Source: Ochotona curzoniae (lineage: Eukaryota > Chordata > Mammalia > Lagomorpha > Ochotonidae). Taken from it: DNA of 64,000 nucleotides. The position numbers and the translations under genes are program-made. Below, one piece after another: positions 22,862 to 32,835 of the stretch (position 1 is its first letter; each line of letters starts with the position of its first letter). The stretch spans positions 8,122,001-8,186,000 of the forward strand of contig NW_024465751.1 of assembly GCF_017591425.1 (NCBI RefSeq), given 5' to 3'. The notes beneath the pieces were generated by a model, which was given only the letters and a program-made list of their open reading frames with translations, did not search any database and was not told the DNA's origin.

Positions 22862-23755
22862 AGAGGTGTCAAGAGGCTGCACACAGTTCCTAGAGTGAAA
22901 ATTGCCAAGTGTGGGAACAGACAGTGGAGAAGACAGTCGCTTCCCAGAACTTCTCCGTCTGGTTCAAAGGGTTCTTCTCTAATTTCAGTCTCCTGTAATC
23001 GCTCACCTTCCAATAACCGTAATCTCACTCATGTTCAGGAATATTTAGCCCTCAAATTTTAAAACTCCCAAACTAATCTTCCCCTCCTTCCTCTTTGGTC
23101 AATGATTCACAATTGACCAACAAAATGAGTACATTCTTACATTTAATCAGCAGGTGGTCATAAATCTTATAAATTACATCCCCCCGTCTAGAACATCTTC
23201 ACATATTATAAATTATTAGCCATCTATAGGAGAAATTCTGCCTTCCCCATCCACAATTTTGTTGAACAGTAATTCTCTACATGCAAGATGCCCCTCATAA
23301 GATTTCTTTTTAAAGGGGTAAATATTAAGGACTTTTAGAGTAGGATAAAGAAAAAGCTTGCCAGATGATGAAGGCTAAAGGGTAAGGAGGCACAGGTCGT
23401 GTTAAAAACAATCAAACTAGTTTGTACAATGACAGGGCTGAGATAAACTACCTTTGACCCATTTATACATTTATTCTATCTTTGGATATATTCATCAAAA
23501 CAGCTTAGGTGAAATCTACTTGTACCCATTTAACTCATATCCTATTAGTTTAAAAACAGATAAAATGTTAAGGTTAGCCTAAAAGTTTAACAAATTACAG
23601 TATCTAACATGGGGGGTATGAATTTTCATCAATGAACAGATTTCTAAGAAACAACACAAATGGACCACCCTACCACCTCATGTCTCCAGTGAAGCAGAAA
23701 AATAGTCTCCTCCACCGCACTTTTGGTAAGAACTGCGACTTGACTTTGATGACAT
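22862..23755. other. Intronic sequence, nothing recognised
   Basis: No exon or named repeat could be supported. Confidence 0.45.
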
Positions 23756-23757
23756 AT

Positions 23758-23890
23758 ACATAGAGGCGGCAGCTGACACAGAGGCTAACTTACCATTTGG
23801 GATAAATATATTCCATCCAGGAGCGATTGGTTCAAGCCCCAGGTACTCTGCTGCTGATCTAGCTTCCACTAATGTACAACCTGGAAGGCA
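23758..23890 (+). mobile_element. Partial CSINE (5' part)
   Basis: GAGGCTAACTTACCATTTGG, GGTTCAAGCCCCAGGTACTC and TGCTGATCTAGCTTCCACTA match the first half of an older CSINE. The downstream half is missing. The minus-strand frame over it (23678-23938) is not a gene. Confidence 0.55.
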
Positions 23891-23959
23891 GCCACGAGCC
23901 AGACTGAGCTCTGTGATTTTTTTCTCAGCCTGGTCCACCTAGGTTACCCAATCATAATC

Positions 23960-25270
23960 CACTTAACCCAAAAGTCGGGACTGGGAGGAGGCTGGGCTGG
24001 GCTAGACTGCAGCACCCACTGGCATATGCAAAGGCCAAGACTGAAGACATGCCATGCCAAGCAATGCCATGACACCCACTAGAGATCCTGGGCCTGGTAG
24101 AGGGACTTCTCTGCTAGGCCGCTGCCACAATAGCTGGAGCTGGGAGCAAGCCAGGCCAGGCAAAGCTGTTGCACTAGTCAGCATCTGTGTGAGTCTGGTC
24201 TGGGGACAGGCCAGACTGGGCCACACCACTACACCCATTGAATGCATGAGAGTCAGGACAGGGTGTGGGCTGCAACCACTTGAGCTAGGTTACAGCACCT
24301 GCCAGCGAGAGCAGCTGCATCTACCAGTATGTGCCCTGGCCGGGCAGGTGACAACAAACCTGAGCCTGCACTGGCACATGCAGGGCAAGCCTGAGATCAC
24401 TCCAGGAGACGTTTGGGGACTCCCCAACCAGATCACTGGACTCGAACCCGGGCTGCAGAGAAAATCACAATATGTGGTCCAACCTTGGAGTGCATGTCTC
24501 ATACTAGGCTTCCTCAGTTGCAGACGCATGCGCGGAGATCAACATCCCCAGATGGTTTTTTTTTTTTTAAGATTTACTTATTTTTTAATTGGAAAGTCAG
24601 ATTTACAGGGAGAAGGAGAGAAAGATCTTCAGTCCACTGGCTCACTTCCCAAGTGACTGCAATGGCTGGAGATGTGCTGATCCAAAGCCAGGATAGACAG
24701 AAGCCTCCTTCAGTTCTCTCACACAGGTGCAGGGTCCCAAAGCTTTGGGCCGTCCCCCACAGATTTCCTAGGCTACAAGCAGGGAGCTGAGTGGGAAGTG
24801 GACCAGCTGGAATATAAACCAGCACCAATGTGGGATCCTGGTGGATGCAAGGTGAGGACTTTGGCCACTAGGCTATAGCACCAGGCCCCAATACGCCCAG
24901 ATGTACACAGGGAACGTGATGGCCAGGTCATCTGGGAAAGCAGAGGACATCAAGTGATCCTGAGAGATGGAAAGCAGAACAGGTCAGACAATTCTCCTGG
25001 CTAAGCTTTGAAACGTGTTCCTGGCCCTGGGGACACATACTGAGGTGTACTTTGTCAGCCAACAGACCTTAGATTTTCTCAACCCTGATGCAATAAGCTA
25101 AAGACAACATCTCAGGATCATCAAAACCACTCAAGTAAAATCCTTGGAACACACTTTCCCATATTGCGATCTCTAAGGTGTCATCAAACGACCATCCTTT
25201 CATCTCTAGGTGCTGATGTAGTTTAACAGCAAGGAGCTCATCCTACTTTCCCTCCTTGTAGACATAGGAG
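23960..25270 (+). mobile_element. GC-rich imperfect-repeat element, split by a CSINE
   Basis: From 23980 to 24460 imperfect units of about 45-68 bp recur, each carrying a variant of CACCCAYTGG or CTGGCAYATGC followed by CAGGCCAGACTGGGC-like text. GTTTGGGGACTCCCCAACCA (24411-24430) resembles a phrase in the 11.6-kb element. The CSINE at 24556-24888 splits it, and text such as TTTGTCAGCCAACAGACC continues to about 25270. No TSD or poly(A) boundary could be set. The 200-aa frame at 24054-24656 is an artefact of the repeat plus SINE. Confidence 0.45.
24556..24888 (-). mobile_element. CSINE (young type), reverse, with imperfect TSD
   Basis: TTTTTTAAGATTTACTTATT, GAAAGTCAGATTTACAGGGA, TGCAGGGTCCCAAAGCTTTG and CTAGGCTATAGCACCAGGCC. 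The flanks at 24540-24554 and 24889-24903 match at about 12 of 15 positions and end in CCCAGATG. Confidence 0.9.
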
Positions 25271-25274
25271 CAAA

Positions 25275-26200
25275 AAAAATGAAAACATTTGTCCCACCCA
25301 CCTTTCTCCACACCTCAAACCTCCCCACCTTAATCAACATGAATGTACATCTCTCTCAACTATATCGAAATGTTAAAAGTAAAGTTTAGAAAAGGGGAAA
25401 AAAGTAACTTTATTACAAAGAAAAATCCATAACTCTTTGGAGAAACCCTCCAAAGAGTTCATACGGAATTGTTTATAAATTATCAAAAGCATGGTAACAG
25501 GTATAAAACATATGTATCCTAAGTTGCCACAAATGACTTAAACTCTAAGCATTTTTAATGATCACTCCATAATATTCCTTCTACAAATGAGCTAGAAAAA
25601 AATCCTTATTTGTTTTCAGTTTCTGAGCATTACTTCAAGCACCACAGAAAGGGGCAGTCTATTTTCTCAAAGGACAAAGGAAGGTGATCTGAGAACTTCT
25701 GCTGACAGGGGGACTTCCCAGGGAGCCTTGGTAAACTGACCTGCACCTCTAAGTACTCCAACGCAAACTTCCCAAACCTTTTCGAGGTGCCTAACCTTCC
25801 AAGTTCTGCGAAAGTGAAAGTGAGAGTGCAAGAAACAGCAATGACTATTTAAATAATAAACTTGAATACCTTTTGATAGTAAAGTTTTTTTATAAGTTGC
25901 TATGATCACACGACATTACACGCAGAATCAGGACTTTATAATCGGTTCCCATTATCTGCCTTTTTCTTAATAGTAACTTAAAACAATTTTGTTTTGGTGG
26001 CCACATTCATCTCATTCTGCAAGATTATCAGCATAAATATCATCTTACACAATTCTTCAATTCCAGAGCAGAACATGCTCAAGCCAAAACAAGGTACCCT
26101 GAATAAAATAAGACACATACATTTTAGAAAATTCTTCACAGCCTTTCTGTTTGGAAATCCAGGTTTGCAATAGTATAATATCTTATCGCTAAATCAAATT
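25275..26200. other. Intronic sequence, nothing recognised
   Basis: AT-rich. A pair of inverted AACTCTTTGGAG/CTCCAAAGAGTT arms at about 25431-25460 forms a small hairpin. No gene was seen. Confidence 0.45.
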
Positions 26201-26204
26201 TTAT

Positions 26205-26325
26205 GAATGCCAAAGTATTTTTATATACACTATCTAATCTGATTCGCATAATAGTCTTGCAAAATAGATAGGCAAAGATTTTTATAGATGAATACGAGGG
26301 TCCAAGAGGTTAAGTTTCTTCATCA
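26205..26325 (+). repeat. MIR remnant
   Basis: CACTATCTAATCTGATTCGC, AATAGTCTTGCAAAATAGAT and GGTCCAAGAGGTTAAGTTTC follow MIR order. Confidence 0.55.
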
Positions 26326-26335
26326 AGGAAGTTTC

Positions 26336-26640
26336 TTTTTTTGAAAGATTGATTTAATGTATTTCAAAAGCAGCAATACAGACAGAGAGAGAGAGAGAGA
26401 GAGAGAGAGGGAGCGAGCTATTCCACTGAGGGTTCACTTCCCAAATGGCCAGGTCAAAGCCGGAAGCCAGGAACCTCACTGAGGTCTCCCATGTGGATGC
26501 AGGGGCTCAAGGATGGGTGTCATTTTCCTATCTTCTCCAGGCACATAAACAGAGAGCTGGAATAGAAGTGAAGCAGTTGGGATATGAATTGAAACCCACA
26601 TGGGATGCAGACGTTGCACTACTAAGCCATGGTGCTTTTC
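26336..26640 (-). mobile_element. CSINE, reverse, with (GA)n in its tail region
   Basis: A (GA)n tract at 26384-26410 is followed by TTCACTTCCCAAATGGCC, GGTCTCCCATGTGGATGCAG, CACATGGGATGCAGACG and ACTAAGCCATGGTGC. Confidence 0.82.
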
Positions 26641-26784
26641 CTCCTTGCCCCCCACCCCACAAACACTCCCCATGTCAAGGACTAAGACTGAGAGAGCTTA
26701 TAGTTCCTAGATCATTGCTGCTGCTAAGGAAACCTGCTTATTCTTTATTTCTCACTAAAATAGGTATTAAGTGAAATGGACACA

Positions 26785-26990
26785 AGGTAATTTTCTCCAT
26801 CTTTTAATGTCTTCTTCTACTTTATTTTTGTTTCATAATTTTCATCATAGAGGTATTCCACATCTTTGGTTAGGTGTATTCCAAAGTATTTAAGATATTT
26901 CTCTGCTGTTTTCAAGAGGATAGTACTTTTTATCCACTTGGTTTTAAAAACCTTATAAAAATTATGATGTACTATTCTTGACCTTTTGTA
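26785..26990 (-). mobile_element. L1 ORF2 fragment, reverse orientation
   Basis: CATCTTTGGTTAGGTGTATT followed by CCAAAGTATTTAAGATATTT is the antisense of a well-known segment of the L1 reverse transcriptase region. Confidence 0.65.
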
Positions 26991-26999
26991 TCAAGTTTG

Positions 27000-28864
27000 C
27001 ATAGGGAGTATAACTGCACCAGGAAAAGAAAACCAACATGCTCCCCCTAGTTTGAAAGACCAGAGACCGTCCTGACTAGCTTTAGGACCACTGTTACCCA
27101 AGCCGATCCAGAGCTTAGGGCTAGAGTGAGCTTAGGGCTGAAAAGCAGGATATATCTCAAAGTATCATCTTCCACATGTAGTAGGGTGAAGGTACTGGGA
27201 TAAGATCTCAGGATGAAAGAAGTGCTATTAACATGGATGAAGGTGAGGATTTCTTTGTTAAAGTTTTGTTTTGCTTTTTTTTTTCTTAACAAACAATTCA
27301 ATTGTTTTAAGGGGCAAGGGTTCTAGACTTGATATAAAACTGTTAGTATCTGCAAATCTTAAAATTTAATAGAAAAAATATTATATTATTTGATTTCTAA
27401 ATCTCATTTTTAAAATCTATAAAACACTGTGCGGTTGCATTTATACAGTAAGAAAATAAAACAGTTATCAAATAGCCTCCAGAGAATGTAAGCGTTAAAG
27501 CAAAACTGCTCCATATGACAGATCTAACTCTGATCTTTATTAGCAAACATGATTCCATTTAAAAGTCAGACTTCTGCTTTTACTCAATGGTTTTCAACTT
27601 TGGACACATATTAGAATGAATTTCTAGAAAATACTGGAGACCCACTCACCTATTGGTTCCTTTTGAACCAATGAAATCAAAATCTTTGCGAGTAGGAACT
27701 GTTCTCCCGGGCTCAGCTATCACCATTAACTCCCAAGCTGGGCGCTTTATTATCCAGCTTCAAATATCATGTCATTTTCATATTTTCCATGGAAGAAATA
27801 TTCATAAGACCAAGTGTGATAGTTGCAAAGGCAAGATGATTAAAATTTTTCAAATTAACTAACTTCATTACTTGGATATAAGCACATATTCTAAATCATA
27901 AATACTATGTTTAACAAACATTAACCATTAAAAAAACAGACACTTCATAACTACAAACTGCTCATTTCACTGGCTTAAACTCTTTATGTCCCATCGTCTT
28001 CTACACAGATCAAATGCAAAGACTTAAATTGAACAAACATACCACTACGGTATATTTGAAATAACTACATCATTGAAATGTTTACAGAATTGAAAACTTA
28101 AAGTGCAAAGCATTAAACAACCTACAGAAATTTATCTTCCAATGAATAGTAACCAATCTTGTTAAATATTTGATTTTTGGAATTTTCCCATAGCTGTAAG
28201 TAAGAAAAAGCAAATAAAGAAACCAGAAGTACAAGACACCCTATTACACAGGTATATGAAATCAGTTGAACAGGGAGTTTCCACTGGTCAGAGGACAAAG
28301 CACTTCTCAGAAACATTACTGCAATCATATTGCTCATTTCTTACTCAACACAGTACTACTAAAAAGGATGTTGCTACGCTCCCACCTTAACTGCCTTATT
28401 TTTCATTCCTGTGACAGCTGGACTCAATAGAGATAAGTTTGGCTCATGGAAAAACCAAAATGCCAACATTTTTTATCTTTCAACTTTCTGTAAAACTTTT
28501 CCATAATATGTGATGGTAAAACTTCTGCAAGAGATGCATATTAGTTAAAGCTCAAGACTAAAACTTGCCCAAGTTGTTTGCTTAATAAATACAACAATAA
28601 AAATTATACACTATTGTCAGTAACTTATACAAATGTCACTTTTGAAGGGGACTTACACTAAAAATTTTGACAGAAGAAATGCAGGACAATGTAGGTGGTA
28701 TAGCTGGGAAAATATTTAAGATTCCTGATTAAGAGGAAATTTATAGCTGCCACAGCAGTGACAAGGAAACATTAAAGGCTAAAGAAGAATTGTGATTTTT
28801 CTGTTTCTATTTCTAGTACAATGAATTGTAACCAAATATAACCAGGTGAGTGGTATAAACTTAC
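27000..28864. other. Intronic sequence left of the NSMCE2 exon
   Basis: Mostly AT-rich. A MER5-like trace is possible at 27592-27720 (TGGTTTTCAACTTTGGACAC). A minus-strand frame at 28122-28337 has a hydrophobic stretch but no recognisable family or exon context. Confidence 0.4.
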
Positions 28865-28971
28865 ATGATTCATTGCAGATTCAACAGCTTTTATGTAGTT
28901 GTTTAGTTCTCGATCCATTATGACAAATTCAACCATTGCTTTTTCCATACTATATTCACTACTCACTTCAG
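28865..28971 (-). CDS. NSMCE2: NSMCE2 internal coding exon (N-terminal helical region)
   Basis: NSMCE2 is the SUMO E3 ligase subunit of the SMC5/6 DNA-repair complex in the nucleus. Its N-terminal helices bind the SMC5 coiled coil, and its C-terminal SP-RING does the ligase chemistry. This 107-bp minus-strand exon follows a pyrimidine-rich acceptor (TTTTTTCCTTTCAG) and ends at a consensus donor (GTAAGT). It opens with two bases of a split codon, then 35 full codons, and ends on a codon boundary. The peptide includes EVSSEYSMEKAMVEF and later KAVESAMNH, which match the mammalian NSMCE2 segment at about residues 54-90 as I recall it, with roughly ten substitutions in 35 residues compared with human. 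The recalled human codon at the split ends in CT, as here. There is no stop or frameshift. Neighbouring exons were not found on either side, so the flanking introns are long. A diverged duplicate exon is possible, but intact splice sites argue against it. Confidence 0.85.
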
Positions 28972-29099
28972 CTGAAAGGAAAAAAGAAGATTGCAAATAC
29001 TGCTTTTTGCTTAAAATAACACATCTAGAAAAAGCTACATTAGCCAGTGTTCTAAATAATTCGGGAAAGGTTCTATGCATTTCTTAAAAGCCTCCTCAA

Positions 29100-29815
29100 C
29101 AATATGCCTGTTTCATCCAAAATTCTATGAATACATTCAGTAGAAGGTTCAAGGCAGTGGTGTTGGGGTGAATAGAAAACAGACTCACTCTGAGAAGTGC
29201 CAGGCTGTGCCACTGCTACGTCTGCTCTTAAACCAGTGGGACAGTACCTTAACTCGCTTCCTCCTCTGACGAAGCAGCCCAGTGATATGCCTAGCTCACA
29301 AACCTCACAGGAATGTTAAAGACAAAAGATTTCTACTTTTAATATCTGTAGGCTAGGTTACATGAACTAATTCTCCTGTTGGAAATAACTGAAAAATCAG
29401 ATAAAATCTGAGAAAGGGGGCAAAGAAATGTTACAATGGGAAGATTTATTAGATAGTAGAAACAAGCAGGAAAGTGTAGGGAAGCCTGAAGAGGGTAAGG
29501 AGAAGAGCAGAATCGGACACCCTCCCGTCATGAGCTCAGATACCCAGTTCTCAGTGCAAAAGTGAATCAGAAGTACTCCAGTCCTGCTATTCAGCACTGC
29601 AGGGAGGTGGATCTTGGCCACAAATCAGAATAGGATGGAAAGGCAAAGAAAATAAACTTAAAAACTGGCTACCAGGTAACCCCACCTGGATTTTATACCC
29701 AGTGCTCCCCTCCGACCCTAAGCTCTGATCTTGGTTCATGCAGACAGTTGACAGAAGCAGCCAGAAGCTCTCTCTGGAGAAGGCACATTGATCATAGGTA
29801 TTAAAGAACCCCCAC
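29100..29815. other. Intronic sequence, nothing recognised
   Basis: Minus-strand frames at 29397-29621 and 29587-29907 (the latter running into the SINE) lack domain support. Confidence 0.45.
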
Positions 29816-29817
29816 CA

Positions 29818-30146
29818 GGCCCGGCACGGTAGCCTAGTGCCTAAGGTCCTCTCCTTGCATGAGCCATGATGCCATATGGGCACCAGTTCATGTCCCGTTG
29901 ACTCCACTTCCCATCTAGCTTCCTGCCTGTGATCTGGGAAAGCACCAGAGGGCTGTTCAAAGCCTTAAGACCCTGCACCTGTGTGGGAGACCTAGAAAAA
30001 GCTCCTGGCTTCTGGCTTCAGATCAACTCCGGCCACTGCAGCCACTTGAGCAGTGAACCAGCTGATAGAAGATCTTTCTCTCTGTATTTCCTTCTCTGTA
30101 AATCTGCCTTTCCAATAAAAATAAATAAATCTTAAAAAAAAAAAAA
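29818..30146 (+). mobile_element. CSINE (young, near full length)
   Basis: One of the best-preserved copies: GGCCCGGCACGGTAGCCTAG, GATGCCATATGGGCACCAG, CTTCCTGCCTGTGATCTGGG, TGTGTGGGAGACCTAGAAAA and CCAATAAAAATAAATAAATC, then a 13-bp poly(A). The head form points to pika-type CSINEs. Confidence 0.93.
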
Positions 30147-30149
30147 CCT

Positions 30150-30840
30150 GTACAATAAATTTGAAGCATACTGAACAGAGCACAGGGGTAAAATGAAAAC
30201 AAAAAACCTCATTTACCCTACAATACCCAAGAAAACGAACCTCGGAGAGCAGGGATCAGTGGAAACAGGTTTGTAAATGTTTTACTTAATTGGAATGACC
30301 TATTGGCATTTTAAAAATTAAAATATCCTCAGGCAACAAGACTATAAAAAGTGACTACTCAGTTGGAAAAAGGAAAGCAATGTTCTTAAAAGGGCTTCTG
30401 AATTTTTTCCAATCCCTCAATATATACTTTAACACAGCAGGAAAAGACAGAGAACATGGAGTCATAAAATAACATTAAAAAAAAAAGCTGAATTAAAAGA
30501 CATCTGATCTCTAAGACACGTTTGGAAACATACGCACGCAAGGACTCTCCATTAAAATACCTTACTCAGATAAAATATCAGTATTTCCTGTACTCTGAAG
30601 AACCGTATCATGAACAGCACACATCATCAGAAATAATGGAAAAGTCTATTGGCACTTGGCTCTTTAAACTGACCTTCCCAGACTTTCAAATTATGCTCTA
30701 ATTTTACAACAGTCCGTTACAAACACGGACCATAGAATGTCTCCTAGGTCAGCATGTGTTATTGCAGCTCCCCACAACACAGAGAAAGGAAACACAGGAG
30801 CTGTGGGAAAGGTGTGACAAAAATGAAAGAATCACAGCAC
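30150..30840. other. Intronic sequence, nothing recognised
   Basis: AT-rich, with no named repeat. It leads directly into the minisatellite. Confidence 0.5.
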
Positions 30841-30842
30841 AG

Positions 30843-31088
30843 CAGCACGTGGCCAAGGTCAGTCACAGCGGCTTGGTCTACTGCAGCACGTGGCCAAGGT
30901 CAGTCACAGCGGCTTGGTCTACTGCAGCACGTGGCCAAGGTCAGTCACAGCGGCTTGGTCTACTGCAGCAGGCGGCCAAGGTCAGTCACAGCGGCTTGGT
31001 CTACTGCAGCACGTGGCCAAGGTCAGTCACAGCAGCTTGGTCTACTGCAGCACACGGCCAAGGTCAGTCACAGCTCCTTGGTCTACTG
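30843..31088 (+). repeat. Minisatellite, six copies of a 41-bp unit
   Basis: Units begin at 30843, 30884, 30925, 30966, 31007 and 31048, with no indels and only a few substitutions. Each keeps GGCCAAGGTCAGTCACAG. Units 1, 2, 3 and 5 carry the E-box CACGTG, unit 4 reads CAGGCG and unit 6 CACACG. Because 41 is not a multiple of three, a 41-residue repeat is open in all three forward frames. That explains the overlapping 97-131 aa frames, which are not genes. Confidence 0.97.
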
Positions 31089-31089
31089 A

Positions 31090-31869
31090 GAAAGGAGCTG
31101 CAGAACTCAGACAGAAGAGGACTCCAAGAGATTCCCACCGTGGGATCTTGAGGACAGGTCATGAGAACGTCCACATCAAGTAGCAACATGTCATGGTTAC
31201 CTAATAATTTTCAACACAGTTTTTTTTAATTCTGTCAACCTATATCCCTACTGTATGATAACCTCTTCAGAAAAAAGTCTGACTTGTACGTATGTTTCCA
31301 AAGCAACAGGTTAGAGAAATATAAGGAATCTGTGCTTAATCCCACCAAAGAATTACACTGAAGGAAAAATTACTTTTCCTTCACTTACTTACAAAGGGAA
31401 AAAAATCCCTGGAGACTTTAGGGCTACTCTCATAAACACAGCTGCAGGTGCCTGTTGGCTTAAAAAATGGCTGGAACAGGATTAGCTGCAGAAGGAAAGA
31501 CTAGATAGCACTCCCTTCTATTTGATATGGTCAGCACCAAAATTCTTCCGGAAAATCTACACCAAATTAAACCTCTGCATTATTCAAGGGCTAAACTGAA
31601 GCCCTACCTTCTGAAATTATACCACCATCCTATGAGGAGCTCTTCCTTCACTTATCTTTAATACTCATACTTGACATTTGGACCAAAATATTTTCTTATT
31701 TCTTCAGAGTTTCATCAATTTGAGGAGAAGAATGTCTTAGGGTTCTTGAGAGCCAACAAAAAACCAGAGCAACTCTTCCTGTCAGTGTCCTCCTAGGCCA
31801 CTATTCCAAAGTTCAAAATAATACTGCTGTCAACTATAGACTATTCCAGCTCAGATATTCAACTCAACT
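31090..31869. other. Intronic sequence, nothing recognised
   Basis: No exon or named repeat was recognised. Confidence 0.5.
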
Positions 31870-31883
31870 GAAATATAAAGATG

Positions 31884-32205
31884 GGCCCAGCGCGGAGGTC
31901 TAACAGCTAAAGTTCTCGCCTAGAACATGCCAGGAACCCATATTGGCACCAGCTATAATCCCAGAGACTCTGCTTCCCACCCAACTCCCTGCTTGTGGCC
32001 TGGGAAAGCAATCGAAGATGGTGCAAGGCCTTGGGTTTCTGCACCCACGTGGGAGACCTGGAGGAAGTTCCTGGCTCCCGGCTTTGGATAGGCGCAGCTC
32101 CAGCTGTTACAGCCACTTGGGGAGTGATTCACTAGACAGAAGATCTTCCTCTCTTCTGTCCTCCTCTCTGTAAATATGACTTTGCAATTAAAAAAAATTT
32201 ATAAA
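31884..32205 (+). mobile_element. CSINE (young) with perfect 14-bp TSD
   Basis: GGGCCCAGCGCGGAGGTCTA, ACTCCCTGCTTGTGGCCTGG, CCACGTGGGAGACCTGGAGG and GTAAATATGACTTTGCAATT. It is flanked by GAAATATAAAGATG at 31870-31883 and 32206-32219. Confidence 0.96.
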
Positions 32206-32219
32206 GAAATATAAAGATG

Positions 32220-32660
32220 ATATGACAAATAAATCCATGCAGTTATATTGTCATTGTAAATTTGTTAATAGGAAAAATGGTGCTATAAGCACAATCTGAA
32301 GGGGAGGAAAGGAAAGAATCTCAGGAAAAGTGACAATGCATTGAAAGACAATTCCAAGAAGAAAGCATTACTGTGCTATCCCACTGCAAGGCTGGCGCTG
32401 AGGAACTCTGGTGCACATGAAGGATAAAGCATGGAAAACAAGATCATGATGATAAGTTCATATATACCAAGCATCCATAACTAGAAAATCGAAGAAGTAC
32501 ATAAAACAGAAGCATATCTCAAAGTTAGACTTGAGTTTCATCCCTAAGTTTAGGCAAATGTTACAAAATCTGAAAAATTCAGCAATCTTATTTCAAGCAT
32601 CGTGAGTAGGGATACTCCACGCGTACGTATTTCACAGTAGCTGTAGCTAACAGTGAGTGG
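32220..32660. other. Intronic sequence, nothing recognised
   Basis: AT-rich, no feature supported. Confidence 0.5.
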
Positions 32661-32664
32661 AGCC

Positions 32665-32835
32665 TTCTTTTACTTTGTCCAAGCACTGTACTGACAGAGC
32701 CATACTTACAGTAAACCTTGTAGCAATATTAAGAAACAGTTTTACCTTTTCTTTACACATGAGAAAAGTGAAGCAACTTGCTCAAGGTCATGAGCGTAGT
32801 AAGCAGCAGGGCCAGGCCTCTAACTCAGGCTTCAT
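32665..32835 (+). repeat. MIR remnant
   Basis: CATGAGAAAAGTGAAGCAAC, TTGCTCAAGGTCATGAGCGT and AGCAGGGCCAGGCCTCTAAC are typical MIR text. Confidence 0.75.

Larger units (their letters stand above)
1..28864 (-). other. NSMCE2: NSMCE2 downstream intron (inferred)
   Basis: This is sequence left of the exon and downstream in the gene. The next coding segment (VKEERPEKIPDLK-type) and the SP-RING exons were looked for on the minus strand and not seen. The span is interpreted as one long intron filled with repeats. Confidence 0.6.

Noticed and set aside
24054..24790. 200-aa and 125-aa plus-strand frames
   Set aside because: They run through the GC-rich repeat body and into a reverse CSINE. The composition is repeat-derived and no protein family is visible.
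28772..29080. 102-aa minus-strand frame taken as a complete gene
   Set aside because: Only the middle 107 bp is the NSMCE2 exon. The ends of the frame run into the flanking introns past clear splice sites.
29818..29895. tRNA-like head with A/B-box character
   Set aside because: It is the tRNA-derived promoter region of a CSINE and not a functional tRNA gene. No complete cloverleaf with an anticodon arm is supported.
30754..31183. Three overlapping 97-131 aa open frames encoding a repeated peptide
   Set aside because: They follow automatically from a 41-bp tandem repeat with no stop in any frame. There is no recognisable domain, and the reading frame depends only on repeat phase.
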